64,000 bases of DNA from JBGTFE01 sp036403235 (GCA_036403235.1 DASWRI010000015.1:62001-126000); one strand, 5' to 3'; positions 17,349 through 26,468 are shown, numbered from the stretch's first letter. The notes: a model not told the origin generated them from the letters alone. Numbers and translations are program-made.

Positions 17349-17969
17349 TTAGCTGTGTTTTAAGATGACGCCTTCGATAATATTGGCAACGCTTTCGCAG
17401 CGGTCGGTCGCATTTTCCAGAATTTCGTAAAGCTCTTTCAGACGGATTATCTGCAACGGATTGGTCGTATTATGAAAAAGGTCGCCGATGGCGCGAAAAT
17501 AAACGTCGTCGGCCTCGTTTTCAAGCCGATGAATCTCGACAATGTGCTGATTTATATCGTGCGGATTGTTGAGCATCGAGACAGCCGAGTGAATCTCAAT
17601 CGCCAAACTTTGGATAACTTTGGCGAGATGACGGGCATTGTCGCTTATTTCCTGAATGTCGTACATCAAAATCGCGCGCGCGCCCGCGTCGATGTAATCG
17701 CAAACGTCGTCGAGCGCAACTGAAAGCGTAAAAATGTCTTCGCGGTCGAAAGGCGTGATAAATGATTTGCTCAGTTTGGTCGAAACTTTGTGCATCAAAT
17801 CGTCGCAGCCGTGTTCGGCGTCCTTGATGCGTTTTGACATCACCTCAAAATTTGCCGGACTTCCCTGCAGCATCTCGACCAGCATGTCGGCCGCTTCTTG
17901 AATTTTTCCGGTCATTTGCGAAAAGAATGTAAAATACTCGTCTTCACGCGGCAATAAACTAAAAGCCAT
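17349..17969 (-). CDS. DUF47 (PhoU-like) regulator of PiT
   Basis: 206 aa, all-helical PhoU-like fold with the family motifs EHGCDDLMHKV, TPFDREDIFTLSVALDDVCDYIDAGA and IHRLENEADDVYFRAIG, whose acidic residues bind metal in PhoU-like proteins. DUF47 proteins are encoded next to pit and thought to modulate it. First gene of the two-gene operon; start ATG at 17969 with an ACGGAG site upstream. Confidence 0.94.
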   Translation of the reverse strand: MAFSLLPREDEYFTFFSQMTGKIQEAADMLVEMLQGSPANFEVMSKRIKDAEHGCDDLMHKVSTKLSKSFITPFDREDIFTLSVALDDVCDYIDAGARAILMYDIQEISDNARHLAKVIQSLAIEIHSAVSMLNNPHDINQHIVEIHRLENEADDVYFRAIGDLFHNTTNPLQIIRLKELYEILENATDRCESVANIIEGVILKHS

Positions 17970-18302
17970 AGAATCTCCGTAAGTAAAATTTTATTCAGGA
18001 TTTCAATATATCCAAAGAAATCCGCCTTGTCTAATTTGAAAAATTTATTTGACAATTTTCAATTTCGGCTCAATTTTCTTTGTTACGATTGATTATACAA
18101 TTTATCTTCGAATGCATATTTTTTTTGTTAATTTAATTAACATTTTCGTAACATTATTTTATTTGAAATTATAATCTCGTATTTTCGGCAAACTTTATTT
18201 GCCGCACTTTTCATCTTAAAGCCGCATTTCAGTTCTTTTTATTGCGTATCCGGTATTTTTTAAATAGACTTAAATAAATTTGAGGAAGAACAGGGAGAAA
18301 AG
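17970..18302. promoter_or_regulatory. Divergent promoter region pit operon / M48 protease with PHO-box-like direct repeat
   Basis: 333 bp without a gene. On the plus strand TATAAT (18170-18175) lies 16 bp after GTAACA (18148-18153), giving a leader of about 120 nt before the M48 gene. GTAACA is also the second half of a direct repeat TTAACA-N5-GTAACA (18137-18153), the spacing of Gram-positive PhoP boxes. In the leader a perfect 7-bp hairpin CGGCAAA/TTTGCCG occurs at 18186-18204. For the minus strand TTAGAC-18-TATATT is a weak pit promoter candidate. Confidence 0.4.
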
Positions 18303-19721
18303 ATGAAAAAATTTAATTTGAGCACGAGCTTAACGTCGATTGCTTTGGTTTGGGCGATGCTTTTGATGCCTCTGGCGGCGATGGCGCAGACAAACGTAAA
18401 AGCTCCGAAGAATAAATACAAGGTTCAGGACGACATAAAAATCGGACGTGAAGCTTCCGCCGAAGTCGAAAAACAATTTCCGATTTTGAACAATGAGACC
18501 GAAGCCACGCGCTACGTCGAATCGGTCGGACGCAAGCTTGTCGCGGCGATTCCGGCGCAGTATCAGCATCCCGAATTTCAATTTTCATTCAAGATTGTAA
18601 ACGCGCGCGATATCAACGCTTTCGCGCTTCCCGGCGGGCCGATGTACGTCAATCGCGGAATGATTGACGCAGCCACCAACGAAGGCGAAATGGCCGGCGT
18701 GATGGCGCACGAAATCAGCCACGTCGCGCTCCGCCACGGAACGGCGCAGGCGACGCAGCAAAGCAATCCGCTCAATCAAATTTTAGGCATCGGCGCGATT
18801 TTAGGCGGCGCAATTTTAGGCGGGCAGACAGGCGCGGCAATCGGACAAACGATTTATAGCGGTTTACTGGTTTATCCGTATAGCCGCGATTATGAAACGC
18901 AGGCCGACACGCTCGGCGCGCAAATTATGGCCAATGCCGGCTACGACCCGACCGATTTGGCAAATATGTTCAAAACCATCGAAAAAGAAAGCGGCGGCAG
19001 TAACGGCCCTGACTGGTTGAGCACTCACCCGAACCCGGCCAATCGCTACGAAAACATCTCACGCGAACGACAGCTTCTCCGCATCTCCTCAAATCCGATT
19101 AGAAACACGGCCCAGTTTGAACGCACGCAGGCGCGTCTGAGACAGCTTCCGCGCGCGCAGACGATGGCGGAAATCGAGAAAAACGCAAAAACCAATCAAC
19201 AGGGACAGACACAAACGCCGACCGCTAACGGCAAATACGAAAGCCGCGTCGAAATTCCCTCGACCAGAACGAGAGCTTATTCGGGCGGCAACTGGGTTCG
19301 GATGAACATACCGGGTAACTGGCAGGAATTTCCCGCCGAATCCGAAGTCTGGTTTGCGCCGCAGGGCGCATACGGCGACAGAGGAATCACGCACGGCGCG
19401 CTGATGGGCATTTATCGAGGCAACAGCAACGACCTTTCGCAGGCGACCCAGGATTATGTCGACGGCATTTTGCAGTCGAACGATTATCTGCGAAAACGCA
19501 GTAATTATTCGCAGACGACCGTCGGAAATCGTCAGGGTTACGGAATAGCGCTCTCGGGCCGCTCGCCGATTACGGGCCGAAACGAAATCGCAACCGTTTA
19601 CACGACGATGCTCAGCAACGGCGATTTATTCTATATCGTCACCGTTTCGCCGGAAAACGAAGCGACGAGCTATAACAACGCTTTTCGTAATATGATTCGC
19701 TCGATTCGCCTGAGCGATTGA
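18303..19721 (+). CDS. Secreted M48 family metalloprotease
   Basis: 472 aa. Signal peptide (about 1-29, ending AAMAQ), then an M48 peptidase domain with HEISH at 136-140 and the third zinc ligand Glu198 in YETQAD. The glycine-rich hydrophobic stretch after the zinc motif (GIGAILGGAILGG) is typical of BepA/YfgC-like enzymes. The C-terminal 170 residues have no TPR repeats and instead resemble a lipid-binding or PsbP-like beta domain; that part is unassigned. Probably periplasmic, in envelope protein quality control (inference). The start has an AGGGAG-type site. Confidence 0.92.
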   Translation: MKKFNLSTSLTSIALVWAMLLMPLAAMAQTNVKAPKNKYKVQDDIKIGREASAEVEKQFPILNNETEATRYVESVGRKLVAAIPAQYQHPEFQFSFKIVNARDINAFALPGGPMYVNRGMIDAATNEGEMAGVMAHEISHVALRHGTAQATQQSNPLNQILGIGAILGGAILGGQTGAAIGQTIYSGLLVYPYSRDYETQADTLGAQIMANAGYDPTDLANMFKTIEKESGGSNGPDWLSTHPNPANRYENISRERQLLRISSNPIRNTAQFERTQARLRQLPRAQTMAEIEKNAKTNQQGQTQTPTANGKYESRVEIPSTRTRAYSGGNWVRMNIPGNWQEFPAESEVWFAPQGAYGDRGITHGALMGIYRGNSNDLSQATQDYVDGILQSNDYLRKRSNYSQTTVGNRQGYGIALSGRSPITGRNEIATVYTTMLSNGDLFYIVTVSPENEATSYNNAFRNMIRSIRLSD

Positions 19722-19724
19722 GTA

Positions 19725-19794
19725 AAGAAATTTAGCCGCGAATTGCACGAATTAAAAGAAATTATTATTCGTGTAATTCGCGGCTAAATTTCTT
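19725..19794. terminator. Bidirectional hairpin, ATTCGTGTAATTCGCGGC family
   Basis: Long inverted repeat between convergent M48 and trmB genes. The arms contain AAATTTAGCCGCGAATT and its complement. The same family occurs at 39918-39977, also between convergent genes, which supports a bidirectional terminator role. Confidence 0.8.
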
Positions 19795-19809
19795 ACGAAT
19801 TCTCTCCAG

Positions 19810-20433
19810 TTAATTTTTTACAAAAATCCTTCGATAAATCTCCAGACCTTTTTCTTCGACCGCCTGCTCGCGCTCGGTTTTTACCGGAAAAGGATTTTCC
19901 GAAATTTCAATCTCGCGTAAATTATCGTTTTCCCTGAATAAATCAAACATTTCTTCCGCCAGAAAATCGACGTCCGTTTGAATAAATATTTTGCCTTCGC
20001 GACTTAAATACCTGACGACGGTTTCAATTAATTCATCATTCACCATCCGGCGTTTGGCGTGTTTTTTTTTATACCACGGGTCGGGAAATTGTATCGTGAC
20101 CGTTTGCAGCAGATTTTCCGGCAAGTTTTCGAGAAGGCGGTCGAGCGCCATCATCGCGTTGCAAAATTCGTATTGGAGATTTTTTAAGTTTTTCTCGCGC
20201 GCGATGCGGTTTGCCTCTTCGACGAGCGGCTCGCGGATTTCGACGCCGAGAAAATTACGATTTTTTTCAAGCTCCGCCGTTTTCAGTAAAAAACGCCCGC
20301 GCGCCGAGCCGATATCGAGATGCAGAGGCAATTCGGGACGCGTGAAAATTCGTTCCAATTCAACCGGTTGCGGCGTAAAACGAAAATACGGCGCGAGCGG
20401 ATTGACGTGCTGATGGACTCGGACGCGCGGCAT
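19810..20433 (-). CDS. trmB: tRNA (guanine-N7-)-methyltransferase TrmB
   Basis: Methylates G46 in the tRNA variable loop using SAM. 207 aa with LHLDIGSARGRFLL (SAM motif), FLGVEIREPLVEEA, and the family-specific FPDPWYKKKHAKRRMV, which carries catalytic Asp and tRNA-binding residues. The stop of the upstream rhomboid gene (20434) immediately precedes the start of this gene, so they are coupled. Confidence 0.95.
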   Translation of the reverse strand: MPRVRVHQHVNPLAPYFRFTPQPVELERIFTRPELPLHLDIGSARGRFLLKTAELEKNRNFLGVEIREPLVEEANRIAREKNLKNLQYEFCNAMMALDRLLENLPENLLQTVTIQFPDPWYKKKHAKRRMVNDELIETVVRYLSREGKIFIQTDVDFLAEEMFDLFRENDNLREIEISENPFPVKTEREQAVEEKGLEIYRRIFVKN

Positions 20434-21195
20434 TTATAAAATTCCAAAAATCAAAAGCGCGCTCGAACCACACAAAAGGATAAAAACGCCGAGCGCCGCG
20501 AAACCTGAAATTTTTGCCGCCTCGCTCGACACGCGCGGGTCGGTGTATAAATCCTTCGGAATCTGCAAAAACCCGTAGACCACACCGACCAGTAAACCGC
20601 CGAGATGTGCGTAATTATCGACTTCTTTGTTTAGCAGTAGGCCATAAAAAGCGATAAATCCGATATTAAATATCATGCTTTTGAGAAAAGAATTTGAAAG
20701 GATTTTTCTTCGCAAAAAACCGTAAACCGCGAGATAGCCGAGAAAGCCCAAGATTCCGCCGGACGCGCCGACAGAAAGACCGTCGGGCAAAAAAATGTAG
20801 CTCAAAACATTGCCGCCGATGGCCGAAAGCAGAAAAATTATCGGCAGATGCGCCCGGTTTGAAAGCGTTTCGATAATTTTTCCGAGCACATAAAGCGCAT
20901 AGCAGTTAAAAGCCAGATGAATCAAACCGGCGTGCAAAACCGCGCCCGTCAGGATTCGCCAATATTGCCCTTCGGCAAAAAACGGTTTGACAAATCCGGC
21001 GCGCAAAGCGGATTCGTAGCCGCCGAGAAAAAGCGAGTTTCGCCCGTCAACCGCAAACTGGCAAAGCGACACGCCGATTAAAAACGCAATCAAAATAAAT
21101 GAATAAACCGGAATTGAATTCGCCAACGGCCGAAGCTGCGGCCTACTTTCCGAAGCGGTTACGTTTTGCTGTTCGTTTGGATAATCAAAAGCCAT
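20434..21195 (-). CDS. Rhomboid family intramembrane serine protease
   Basis: 253 aa with about six to seven TM helices. Catalytic serine lies in GASGGILGFLG, and the catalytic histidine in AHLGGLLVGVVYG of the penultimate helix. The preceding LIHLAFNCYALYVLG region matches the conserved HxxxN loop (His and Asn of the oxyanion region). Cleaves membrane proteins within the bilayer; substrates unknown. Part of a tightly packed minus-strand series. Confidence 0.94.
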   Translation of the reverse strand: MAFDYPNEQQNVTASESRPQLRPLANSIPVYSFILIAFLIGVSLCQFAVDGRNSLFLGGYESALRAGFVKPFFAEGQYWRILTGAVLHAGLIHLAFNCYALYVLGKIIETLSNRAHLPIIFLLSAIGGNVLSYIFLPDGLSVGASGGILGFLGYLAVYGFLRRKILSNSFLKSMIFNIGFIAFYGLLLNKEVDNYAHLGGLLVGVVYGFLQIPKDLYTDPRVSSEAAKISGFAALGVFILLCGSSALLIFGIL

Positions 21196-21263
21196 ATAAT
21201 TTTAGATTAGCGAGTTCGGATTTTGGATTACCCGAAAATCACATCCAAAAATTTGAAATTGAA

Positions 21264-22019
21264 TTACATCGCGATGCCGCCGTCGGCCTGAATCACTTGC
21301 CCGGTGATGTAGTGCGCCGAATCCGACAACATAAAACAGGCGATTTCGGCGACTTCGGTTACGTTTCCGAGACGTTTCAGCGGAATGTTCTGCAGAATTT
21401 TTTCTTTGAATTCCTGATTCATCCCGCTCGCCATCTCGGTTTCGATTAAGCCGAGCGCGAGCGCGTTGACGGTAATCCGGCGGCTCGCGACTTCTTTTGC
21501 AAGCGCTTTCGTCAGCCCAATCATTCCTGCCTTTGACGCCGAATAATTGGTCTGCCCGAACATTCCGACGACGCCGCTGATTGAAGAAATATTCAAAATC
21601 GAGCCGCCCGCGTCGTTTTTCATCATCGGGCGCAGAACGGCTTTCGAAAAATTCCACGCGCCCTTCAGATTCGTATCAATCACCGCGTCCCAATCTTCTT
21701 CCTTCATCCGAAGCATCAACTGGTCGCGCGCGATTCCGGCGTTGTTGATTAAAAAATCGACCGTCCCGAACTCATTCGTCACCTGTTTGACAAATTCGGC
21801 CGAAGATTCTGAATTTGCAACATCACATTGCGCGGCAAACGCCTTCACGCCCGAATTTTCAATTTCGACTTTTAATTTTTCGGCTTCGTCCGCGCTTTTC
21901 GCATAATTAAAAGCGACGTTCGCGCCGCGTTTCGCCAGTTCCAGCGCAATCGCCCTGCCGATTCCGCGCGTTCCGCCCGTCACGATTGCCGATTTCCCTT
22001 CAAATTGTTTTTCGCTCAT
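21264..22019 (-). CDS. fabG: 3-oxoacyl-[acyl-carrier-protein] reductase FabG
   Basis: NADPH-dependent SDR enzyme of type II fatty-acid synthesis. 251 aa: cofactor motif TGGTRGIG, NNAG (in FLINNAGIARD), the catalytic Ser-Tyr-Lys in ISSISGV and YSASKAG, and a C-terminal GQVIQADGGIAM typical of FabG. It starts 3 bp after the rph stop. No other fab genes are nearby, so a related SDR reductase cannot be excluded. Confidence 0.9.
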   Translation of the reverse strand: MSEKQFEGKSAIVTGGTRGIGRAIALELAKRGANVAFNYAKSADEAEKLKVEIENSGVKAFAAQCDVANSESSAEFVKQVTNEFGTVDFLINNAGIARDQLMLRMKEEDWDAVIDTNLKGAWNFSKAVLRPMMKNDAGGSILNISSISGVVGMFGQTNYSASKAGMIGLTKALAKEVASRRITVNALALGLIETEMASGMNQEFKEKILQNIPLKRLGNVTEVAEIACFMLSDSAHYITGQVIQADGGIAM

Positions 22020-22022
22020 AAA

Positions 22023-22751
22023 TTAAATATTTTTGCCGTTCAAAGCGTTTCTCTGAATCTCGAAAAGCTGGTTGATTCCCTTTTCGGCAATCGCCAGCAT
22101 TTCGTTCATTTGCTCGCGCGTAAAGGGCTCGCGCTCGGCCGTTCCCTGAATTTCGATAAATTTGCCCGCGCCCGTGCAGACGATATTCATGTCAACTTCG
22201 GCGGTCGAGTCTTCGGTGTAACACAAATCGAGCAGCGGCGCGCCTTCGATGATGCCGACGCTGACGGCGGCGACTTCGCTGATAAGCGGCGAGCTTTTCA
22301 AAATTCCTTTGCTGACAAGCCTTTTGCAGGCCAGACTGAGCGCGGCGAAAGCGCCCGTAATCGAAGCGCAGCGCGTTCCGCCGTCGGCCTGAATGACATC
22401 GCAGTCGATAAAAATCTGGCGCTCGCCGAGCTTTTTCATATCGACGACGGCGCGCAGGCTTCGCCCGATTAAACGCTGGATTTCCTGCGTTCTGCCCGAA
22501 GGCCGCAAGGTCTCGCGATTCGTGCGTGTCTGCGTCGCGCGCGGAAGCATCGCGTATTCGGCCGTCACCCAGCCCGTTCCTTTATTGCGCAGAAAAGGCG
22601 GAACTTTTTCTTCGACGGTGGCCGTGCAGATGACTTTTGTGCCGCCGACTTCGATAAGCGCCGAGCCTTCGGCGTAAGGCGATATATTCGGTGTGATTTT
22701 TGTTTTTCTGATTTGGTCGAACTCGCGTCCGTCTGTTCTTGTATAACTCAT
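22023..22751 (-). CDS. rph: Ribonuclease PH
   Basis: Phosphorolytic 3'-5' exoribonuclease trimming tRNA 3' ends. 242 aa with R-T-D-G-R-E near the N-terminus, GSALIEVGGTKVICTATV, FLRNKGTGWVTAEYAMLPRAT, GRTQEIQRLIGRSLRAV and DCDVIQADGGTR, all typical RNase PH motifs including phosphate-site arginines and metal-binding aspartates. Full length. Confidence 0.96.
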   Translation of the reverse strand: MSYTRTDGREFDQIRKTKITPNISPYAEGSALIEVGGTKVICTATVEEKVPPFLRNKGTGWVTAEYAMLPRATQTRTNRETLRPSGRTQEIQRLIGRSLRAVVDMKKLGERQIFIDCDVIQADGGTRCASITGAFAALSLACKRLVSKGILKSSPLISEVAAVSVGIIEGAPLLDLCYTEDSTAEVDMNIVCTGAGKFIEIQGTAEREPFTREQMNEMLAIAEKGINQLFEIQRNALNGKNI

Positions 22752-22787
22752 TAATTTAATACTTATTCAAATTATTCAGCGTTTATT

Positions 22788-22880
22788 AAAACAGGATGGA
22801 CAGGATATTCAGGATGTTTGTTGAAAAAATTCAACGATGCAAATTAAATTTTACCCTGCTTATCAAGTCTATCCTGTTTA
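22788..22880. repeat. Hairpin of ACAGGAT-type repeats
   Basis: Left arm with AAACAGGATGGACAGGAT and CAGGATG units. Right arm CCCTG...GTCTATCCTGTTT is partly complementary. It lies between murI and rph (co-directional), immediately after the murI stop, and could terminate transcription. It is one of the window's dispersed repeat families. Confidence 0.7.
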
Positions 22881-23786
22881 ATTTTCCAGTTTATCAACTC
22901 CAAAGACTTCAATTGCTTCAAGCTTCGACGGCTGGCTGCCTAAAAATCTTTCGGCGACGCGGGCAAAGCGTTCGGCGGCGTCGGTGACGTAAAATTGGTC
23001 AATGTCATCGCATAAACGGCGCTTGTTGCCGGTCGAAATTTTTCCCGCGCAGGCGAGATTTTTTTCTTTGAGCAGATTTTCCACTTCTTCGGCAGCCGCT
23101 TCGCCCGAATCAATGAGTGTAACATTTTCGCCGACGGTTTGCTGAATTACTTCGCGCAGAATCGGGTAATGCGTGCAGCCGAGAACGAGCGCGTTCGGCG
23201 CGAATTCGTTGATTTTAGCGAGATATTTTTTGGCAATCGAAAAGGTTTCGTCTTCGCGCGTCCAGTTTTCTTCGGCGAGCGGCACGAACAAAGGGCAGGC
23301 CGTCTGGATGATGTCGGCTTTATCGGTCACGCGCTCAATCGCTTCGGCGTAAGCGTTGCTCGAAACCGTCGCTTCGGTTGCGATTACGGCAATTCTCGGT
23401 CTCGTTTCGTTTCTGGTTAATTCGACCGCTTTGCGCGCGCCCGGCCCGATAACGCCGACGACGTCGAGCCCGACCGCGCGTCGAATCGCCGGAAGCGCGA
23501 GCGCCGATGCCGTATTGCAGGCGACGACGAGCAGCTTTATTCCGCGCGAAGCCAAAAATAGAGAGTTTTCAATCGCGTAGCGCTCGACCGTCGCCAGCGA
23601 TTTCGTCCCGTAAGGCACGCGCGCCGTGTCGCCGAGATAAACGAAATGCTCGTTCGGCAGACGATTATGCAGAGCGCGATAAACCGTCAGGCCGCCGACG
23701 CCCGAATCAAAAATGCCGATCGGGAGATTTTTGTTTTCTAATTGCTGATTTTTGATTGATTCTGCCTGCTCCGAAAATTTATTCAT
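22878..23786 (-). CDS. murI: Glutamate racemase MurI
   Basis: Converts L- to D-glutamate for peptidoglycan. 302 aa with DSGVGGLTV near residue 28, the first catalytic Cys in VVACNTASA, and the second in LGCTHYPI. An N-terminal extension of about 20 residues precedes the core, so a later start is possible. Following the core is a C-terminal extension (residues about 275-302) beyond the usual end. The last codons overlap the right arm of the ACAGGAT hairpin. Confidence 0.95.
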   Translation of the reverse strand: MNKFSEQAESIKNQQLENKNLPIGIFDSGVGGLTVYRALHNRLPNEHFVYLGDTARVPYGTKSLATVERYAIENSLFLASRGIKLLVVACNTASALALPAIRRAVGLDVVGVIGPGARKAVELTRNETRPRIAVIATEATVSSNAYAEAIERVTDKADIIQTACPLFVPLAEENWTREDETFSIAKKYLAKINEFAPNALVLGCTHYPILREVIQQTVGENVTLIDSGEAAAEEVENLLKEKNLACAGKISTGNKRRLCDDIDQFYVTDAAERFARVAERFLGSQPSKLEAIEVFGVDKLEN

Positions 23787-23865
23787 TAAAAGAGAAAAGA
23801 ATAAATATCTATTTTCGGAAAGTCAAAAATCGCCCGTTGAAATAATCGGATAAAGCGGTAATTGG

Positions 23866-24345
23866 CTAACTTCTTTTGAATATACTTATCACCGCGTAAA
23901 TTCCGATAATAGCAACGGCGGCGATAACCACCCCGATTATGCCGAATCTTCCGGCACGAATAAAAACCAGCCCGAATTTCAGCAAAATAAATATTCCGAC
24001 CGCCAGCGAGCCGAGAATACTTAAAATTTTGCTTCCGATTCCTTTTTTTGGCTCGGCGGACTGCAGAAATAGGGCATTGTCCGGCTGATTGAGGCTTGGC
24101 TGAAACGGCTGATAATTGTTCGCCGGCGGCGGATTAAAAGCAGGCGGCGTAAATGCTGCAGGCGGCGAAGGCGGCCGATTGTCGGGATAGCCCGGAGTCT
24201 GAAATTGATTCGGCGAAACTGAAGGCGGCTGTTCAAAACTATTAACGGGTTTTGGCTCTTGCTCCAAAGTGTTACCGCACTGCATACAGAAACTCATTCC
24301 ATCCGCGTTATTGTTTCCGCAGTTACCGCAAAACTTGCTTTTCAT
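23866..24345 (-). CDS. Zinc-ribbon, proline-rich membrane protein
   Basis: 159 aa: an N-terminal zinc ribbon (CGNCGNNNADGMSFCMQC), a Pro/Asn/Gln-rich linker (about 28-95), and two hydrophobic helices at the C-terminus (about 106-155). No known family. Zinc-ribbon plus membrane anchor proteins recur in this window (3165, 9076 and 11595 encode related ribbons), possibly a lineage habit. Confidence 0.8.
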   Translation of the reverse strand: MKSKFCGNCGNNNADGMSFCMQCGNTLEQEPKPVNSFEQPPSVSPNQFQTPGYPDNRPPSPPAAFTPPAFNPPPANNYQPFQPSLNQPDNALFLQSAEPKKGIGSKILSILGSLAVGIFILLKFGLVFIRAGRFGIIGVVIAAVAIIGIYAVISIFKRS

Positions 24346-24435
24346 TTTATAATCCTCAAAAAGTTTCCTGTCTTAAATTTAAACGCAATTCTTTGATTGA
24401 AAAGGCTCAAATTTTTTAGAGAAAGTTAAATAAAA

Positions 24436-24807
24436 TGGAGGCGGCGGGAATCGAACCCGCATCCAAAGGTTGCGACCAGTAGACTCTACACGTTTAGTCG
24501 AATTCACTTGAAATTTCGCTTCTCGCAAGCAGGTGAATCGACAAGACCTTGCGAAAAGCTAACCTGACTGATGATTCGCCCGCGCCCGCAGGTGGTGGAC
24601 GCGCGCTAGCTTGAACTGTGTTATGCCTCAAACGGTCGCTTCAAGCTGACTTCCGCCGAGACACTTGTGACTAAGTTTTAAACCTAGGCAGCAAGAGCTA
24701 ATTCTTGATTAGCATTTGTGTTTTGCGTGTTTTTTTAACGAGCTAACAAGCAAGCCCGACGTGCATCCAAAGATCTATACAAGCCCCTGTCGAAGCCTGT
24801 CGCCCCC
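24436..24807 (-). ncRNA. ssrA: Transfer-messenger RNA (tmRNA)
   Basis: One-piece tmRNA. The 5' end GGGGGCGACAGGCUUCGAC pairs with the 3' CGCCUCC-A, with G3-U70 (alanine identity) and encoded CCA; the T arm GGGTTCGATTCCC is present. The tag frame ends in NANQELALAA and TAG (24684-24686), the expected ALAA degron. No GCA or GGC resume codon stands in this frame at the usual place. Reading upstream from the tag the codons are ACA, AAC, CAA, ACG, AAC, AAA and then TAA. It rescues stalled ribosomes with SmpB. Confidence 0.95.
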
Positions 24808-24872
24808 AAAAGTTTGGTAGGTTATTTTACGTTATTTAGAAGAAAATTCAAATCGGAAAGTTGCCTAAATTA

Positions 24873-25331
24873 TTAACTTTCAAATGCTTGAAGAACTTCG
24901 TCGGCGTGCGCGTCGACGTTGACCTTATCAAAAATCTTCTTGATTTTGCCGTCTTCGTCAATTAAAAAAGTTTTTCGCAAAATGCCGTTGTAGGTTTTTC
25001 CCATAAACTTTTTTTCGCCGTAAGAATTATAGGAATCGGCAATCGAATGGTCGGCGTCGACCAGCAAATCAAACGGCAGTTCGTATTTTGAAATAAATTT
25101 CTGGTGCGATTTTTCGCTGTCCATCGAGACGCCGAAAACTTTAATTCCGGCACCGGTCAAATTCGAAAAATTGTCGCGCAGGCTGCAAGCTTCTTTCGTG
25201 CACCCCGGCGTGTCGTCCTTCGGGTAAAAATACAAAGCCACTTTCTGCCCGCGCAAATCCGAAAGTTTGACGTCTTCTCCGTTTTGATTTTTGACCGAAA
25301 AATCCGGCGCGTTATCGCCTTCTTTGAGCAT
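24873..25331 (-). CDS. bcp: Thioredoxin-dependent thiol peroxidase (Bcp/PrxQ)
   Basis: Peroxiredoxin that reduces hydroperoxides. The start at 25331 is preferred over the longer frame (25367) because MLKEGDNAPDF begins the fold and a GGAG site stands before it. The peroxidatic Cys lies in YPKDDTPGCTKEACSLRD with the resolving Cys five residues later, as in PrxQ. 152 aa, normal length. Confidence 0.95.
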   Translation of the reverse strand: MLKEGDNAPDFSVKNQNGEDVKLSDLRGQKVALYFYPKDDTPGCTKEACSLRDNFSNLTGAGIKVFGVSMDSEKSHQKFISKYELPFDLLVDADHSIADSYNSYGEKKFMGKTYNGILRKTFLIDEDGKIKKIFDKVNVDAHADEVLQAFES

Positions 25332-25404
25332 AATTTTCTCCAGGATAGTATAAAATAAAAGTGACACTTCCTTTCGGACGTGTTTCAGCCTTTAATTTTA
25401 CACT

Positions 25405-25938
25405 ATGAAAATGCTTTCGGAAAAACAGGCGCTCGCAAAATTAAGCAAACTCAAAACAGATTACCGCGAATTGATAAAATCCGGTTACGAGCACAAAGCG
25501 AAAAGTTGCCTGACGTGCGAGACAAAAGGCGCATGCTGTCTCGACGCGCATTTTGTAAACGTTCATATCACGCGGCTTGAAGCCGTCGCAATCGTTGAAA
25601 CACTGGCGCAGATTGACGAGCAAAAGCGTGTTGAAATTTACGAACGCATCGAAAAAACGATTGAAAAATACAACTTAAACGGCACAGGCGATACATTCTC
25701 GCAAACTTTCGCCTGCCCGCTTTTTGAAAAAGGCGCGGGCTGTCTCGTTCATTCCGAAGCAAAGCCCTCCCCGTGCATTCAGCACGCCTGTTACGAAAAC
25801 GAAGCCGATTTGCCGCCCGATGAAATTCAGACGGAAAAGGAAAACATAATCGAAAATCTGAACCAAAAAACCTACGGCGCAAATTGGCGCTGGCTTCCGC
25901 TTCCCGTCTGGATTTCTCAAATGGGCAAAGCCGAGTGA
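25405..25938 (+). CDS. YkgJ-type cysteine-cluster protein (putative zinc/iron-binding)
   Basis: 177 aa. The cysteine pattern CLTCETKGACC near 32-43, CPLFEKGAGCLVH and KPSPCIQHACYEN matches the YkgJ/UPF0153 family, thought to bind zinc or an iron-sulfur centre; biochemical role unclear. Divergent from bcp across 73 bp. No obvious signal peptide or TM helix. Confidence 0.8.
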   Translation: MKMLSEKQALAKLSKLKTDYRELIKSGYEHKAKSCLTCETKGACCLDAHFVNVHITRLEAVAIVETLAQIDEQKRVEIYERIEKTIEKYNLNGTGDTFSQTFACPLFEKGAGCLVHSEAKPSPCIQHACYENEADLPPDEIQTEKENIIENLNQKTYGANWRWLPLPVWISQMGKAE

Positions 25939-25939
25939 T

Positions 25940-26368
25940 TTACGCCATTTTCGCTTTTCTTAATTTTCCGCCCAGAATCGTTAAAGGAATCAAAAGCAGC
26001 AAAAATAAAATACTATACCAAATCGGCGCAACGTCGAGATAATACCATTGCACAAGGCAACCGAAAACAAACAGCAAAATTCCCAGAGCCAAAGTCGATT
26101 TTGTATTTCCCCGGGCAATCAGGGCCGCAATATATCCTGAAATTAAAGAACAGATAAAACTTCGACATAAAGCAATGACAAGAATCGCGGTATCAACCGT
26201 AAAAGCCGTTTTGGTTTGAACCGCCGCGTCCATTCCCGCAAGACTTCTGCCCCACCAGCCCGGCGAAATCCACACCAGAAAGAAATTGCTGCCAAGCCAA
26301 ATAACCGACCAGACTATAAATCCGACGATAACTCCTAATATTATTCTTATCACAAAAATCCTCCTCAA
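25940..26368 (-). CDS. Small four-TM membrane protein
   Basis: 142 aa with four hydrophobic helices and short loops, the first starting at about residue 8 (ILGVIVGFIVWSVIWLG). No family recognised. Converges with the YkgJ-like gene (1 bp between stops). A GGAGGATTTTTG site precedes the start. Confidence 0.7.
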   Translation of the reverse strand: MRRIFVIRIILGVIVGFIVWSVIWLGSNFFLVWISPGWWGRSLAGMDAAVQTKTAFTVDTAILVIALCRSFICSLISGYIAALIARGNTKSTLALGILLFVFGCLVQWYYLDVAPIWYSILFLLLLIPLTILGGKLRKAKMA

Positions 26369-26385
26369 ATACTTTCTTTAAAAAC

Positions 26386-26433
26386 AAAAAAAGGACAAAA
26401 GAAATTCTCCCGAAACTTCCCTTGTCCTTTTTT
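26386..26433 (-). terminator. Rho-independent terminator after the phage-type ATPase gene
   Basis: On the minus strand AAAAAAGGACAAG pairs with TTGTCCTTTTTT around a loop of about 20 nt containing further pairing. It lies 36 bp after the stop at 26469. Confidence 0.8.
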
Positions 26434-26468
26434 ACCCTGCTTGACCTTTCGCTTTGCCTTCGCGAAAT

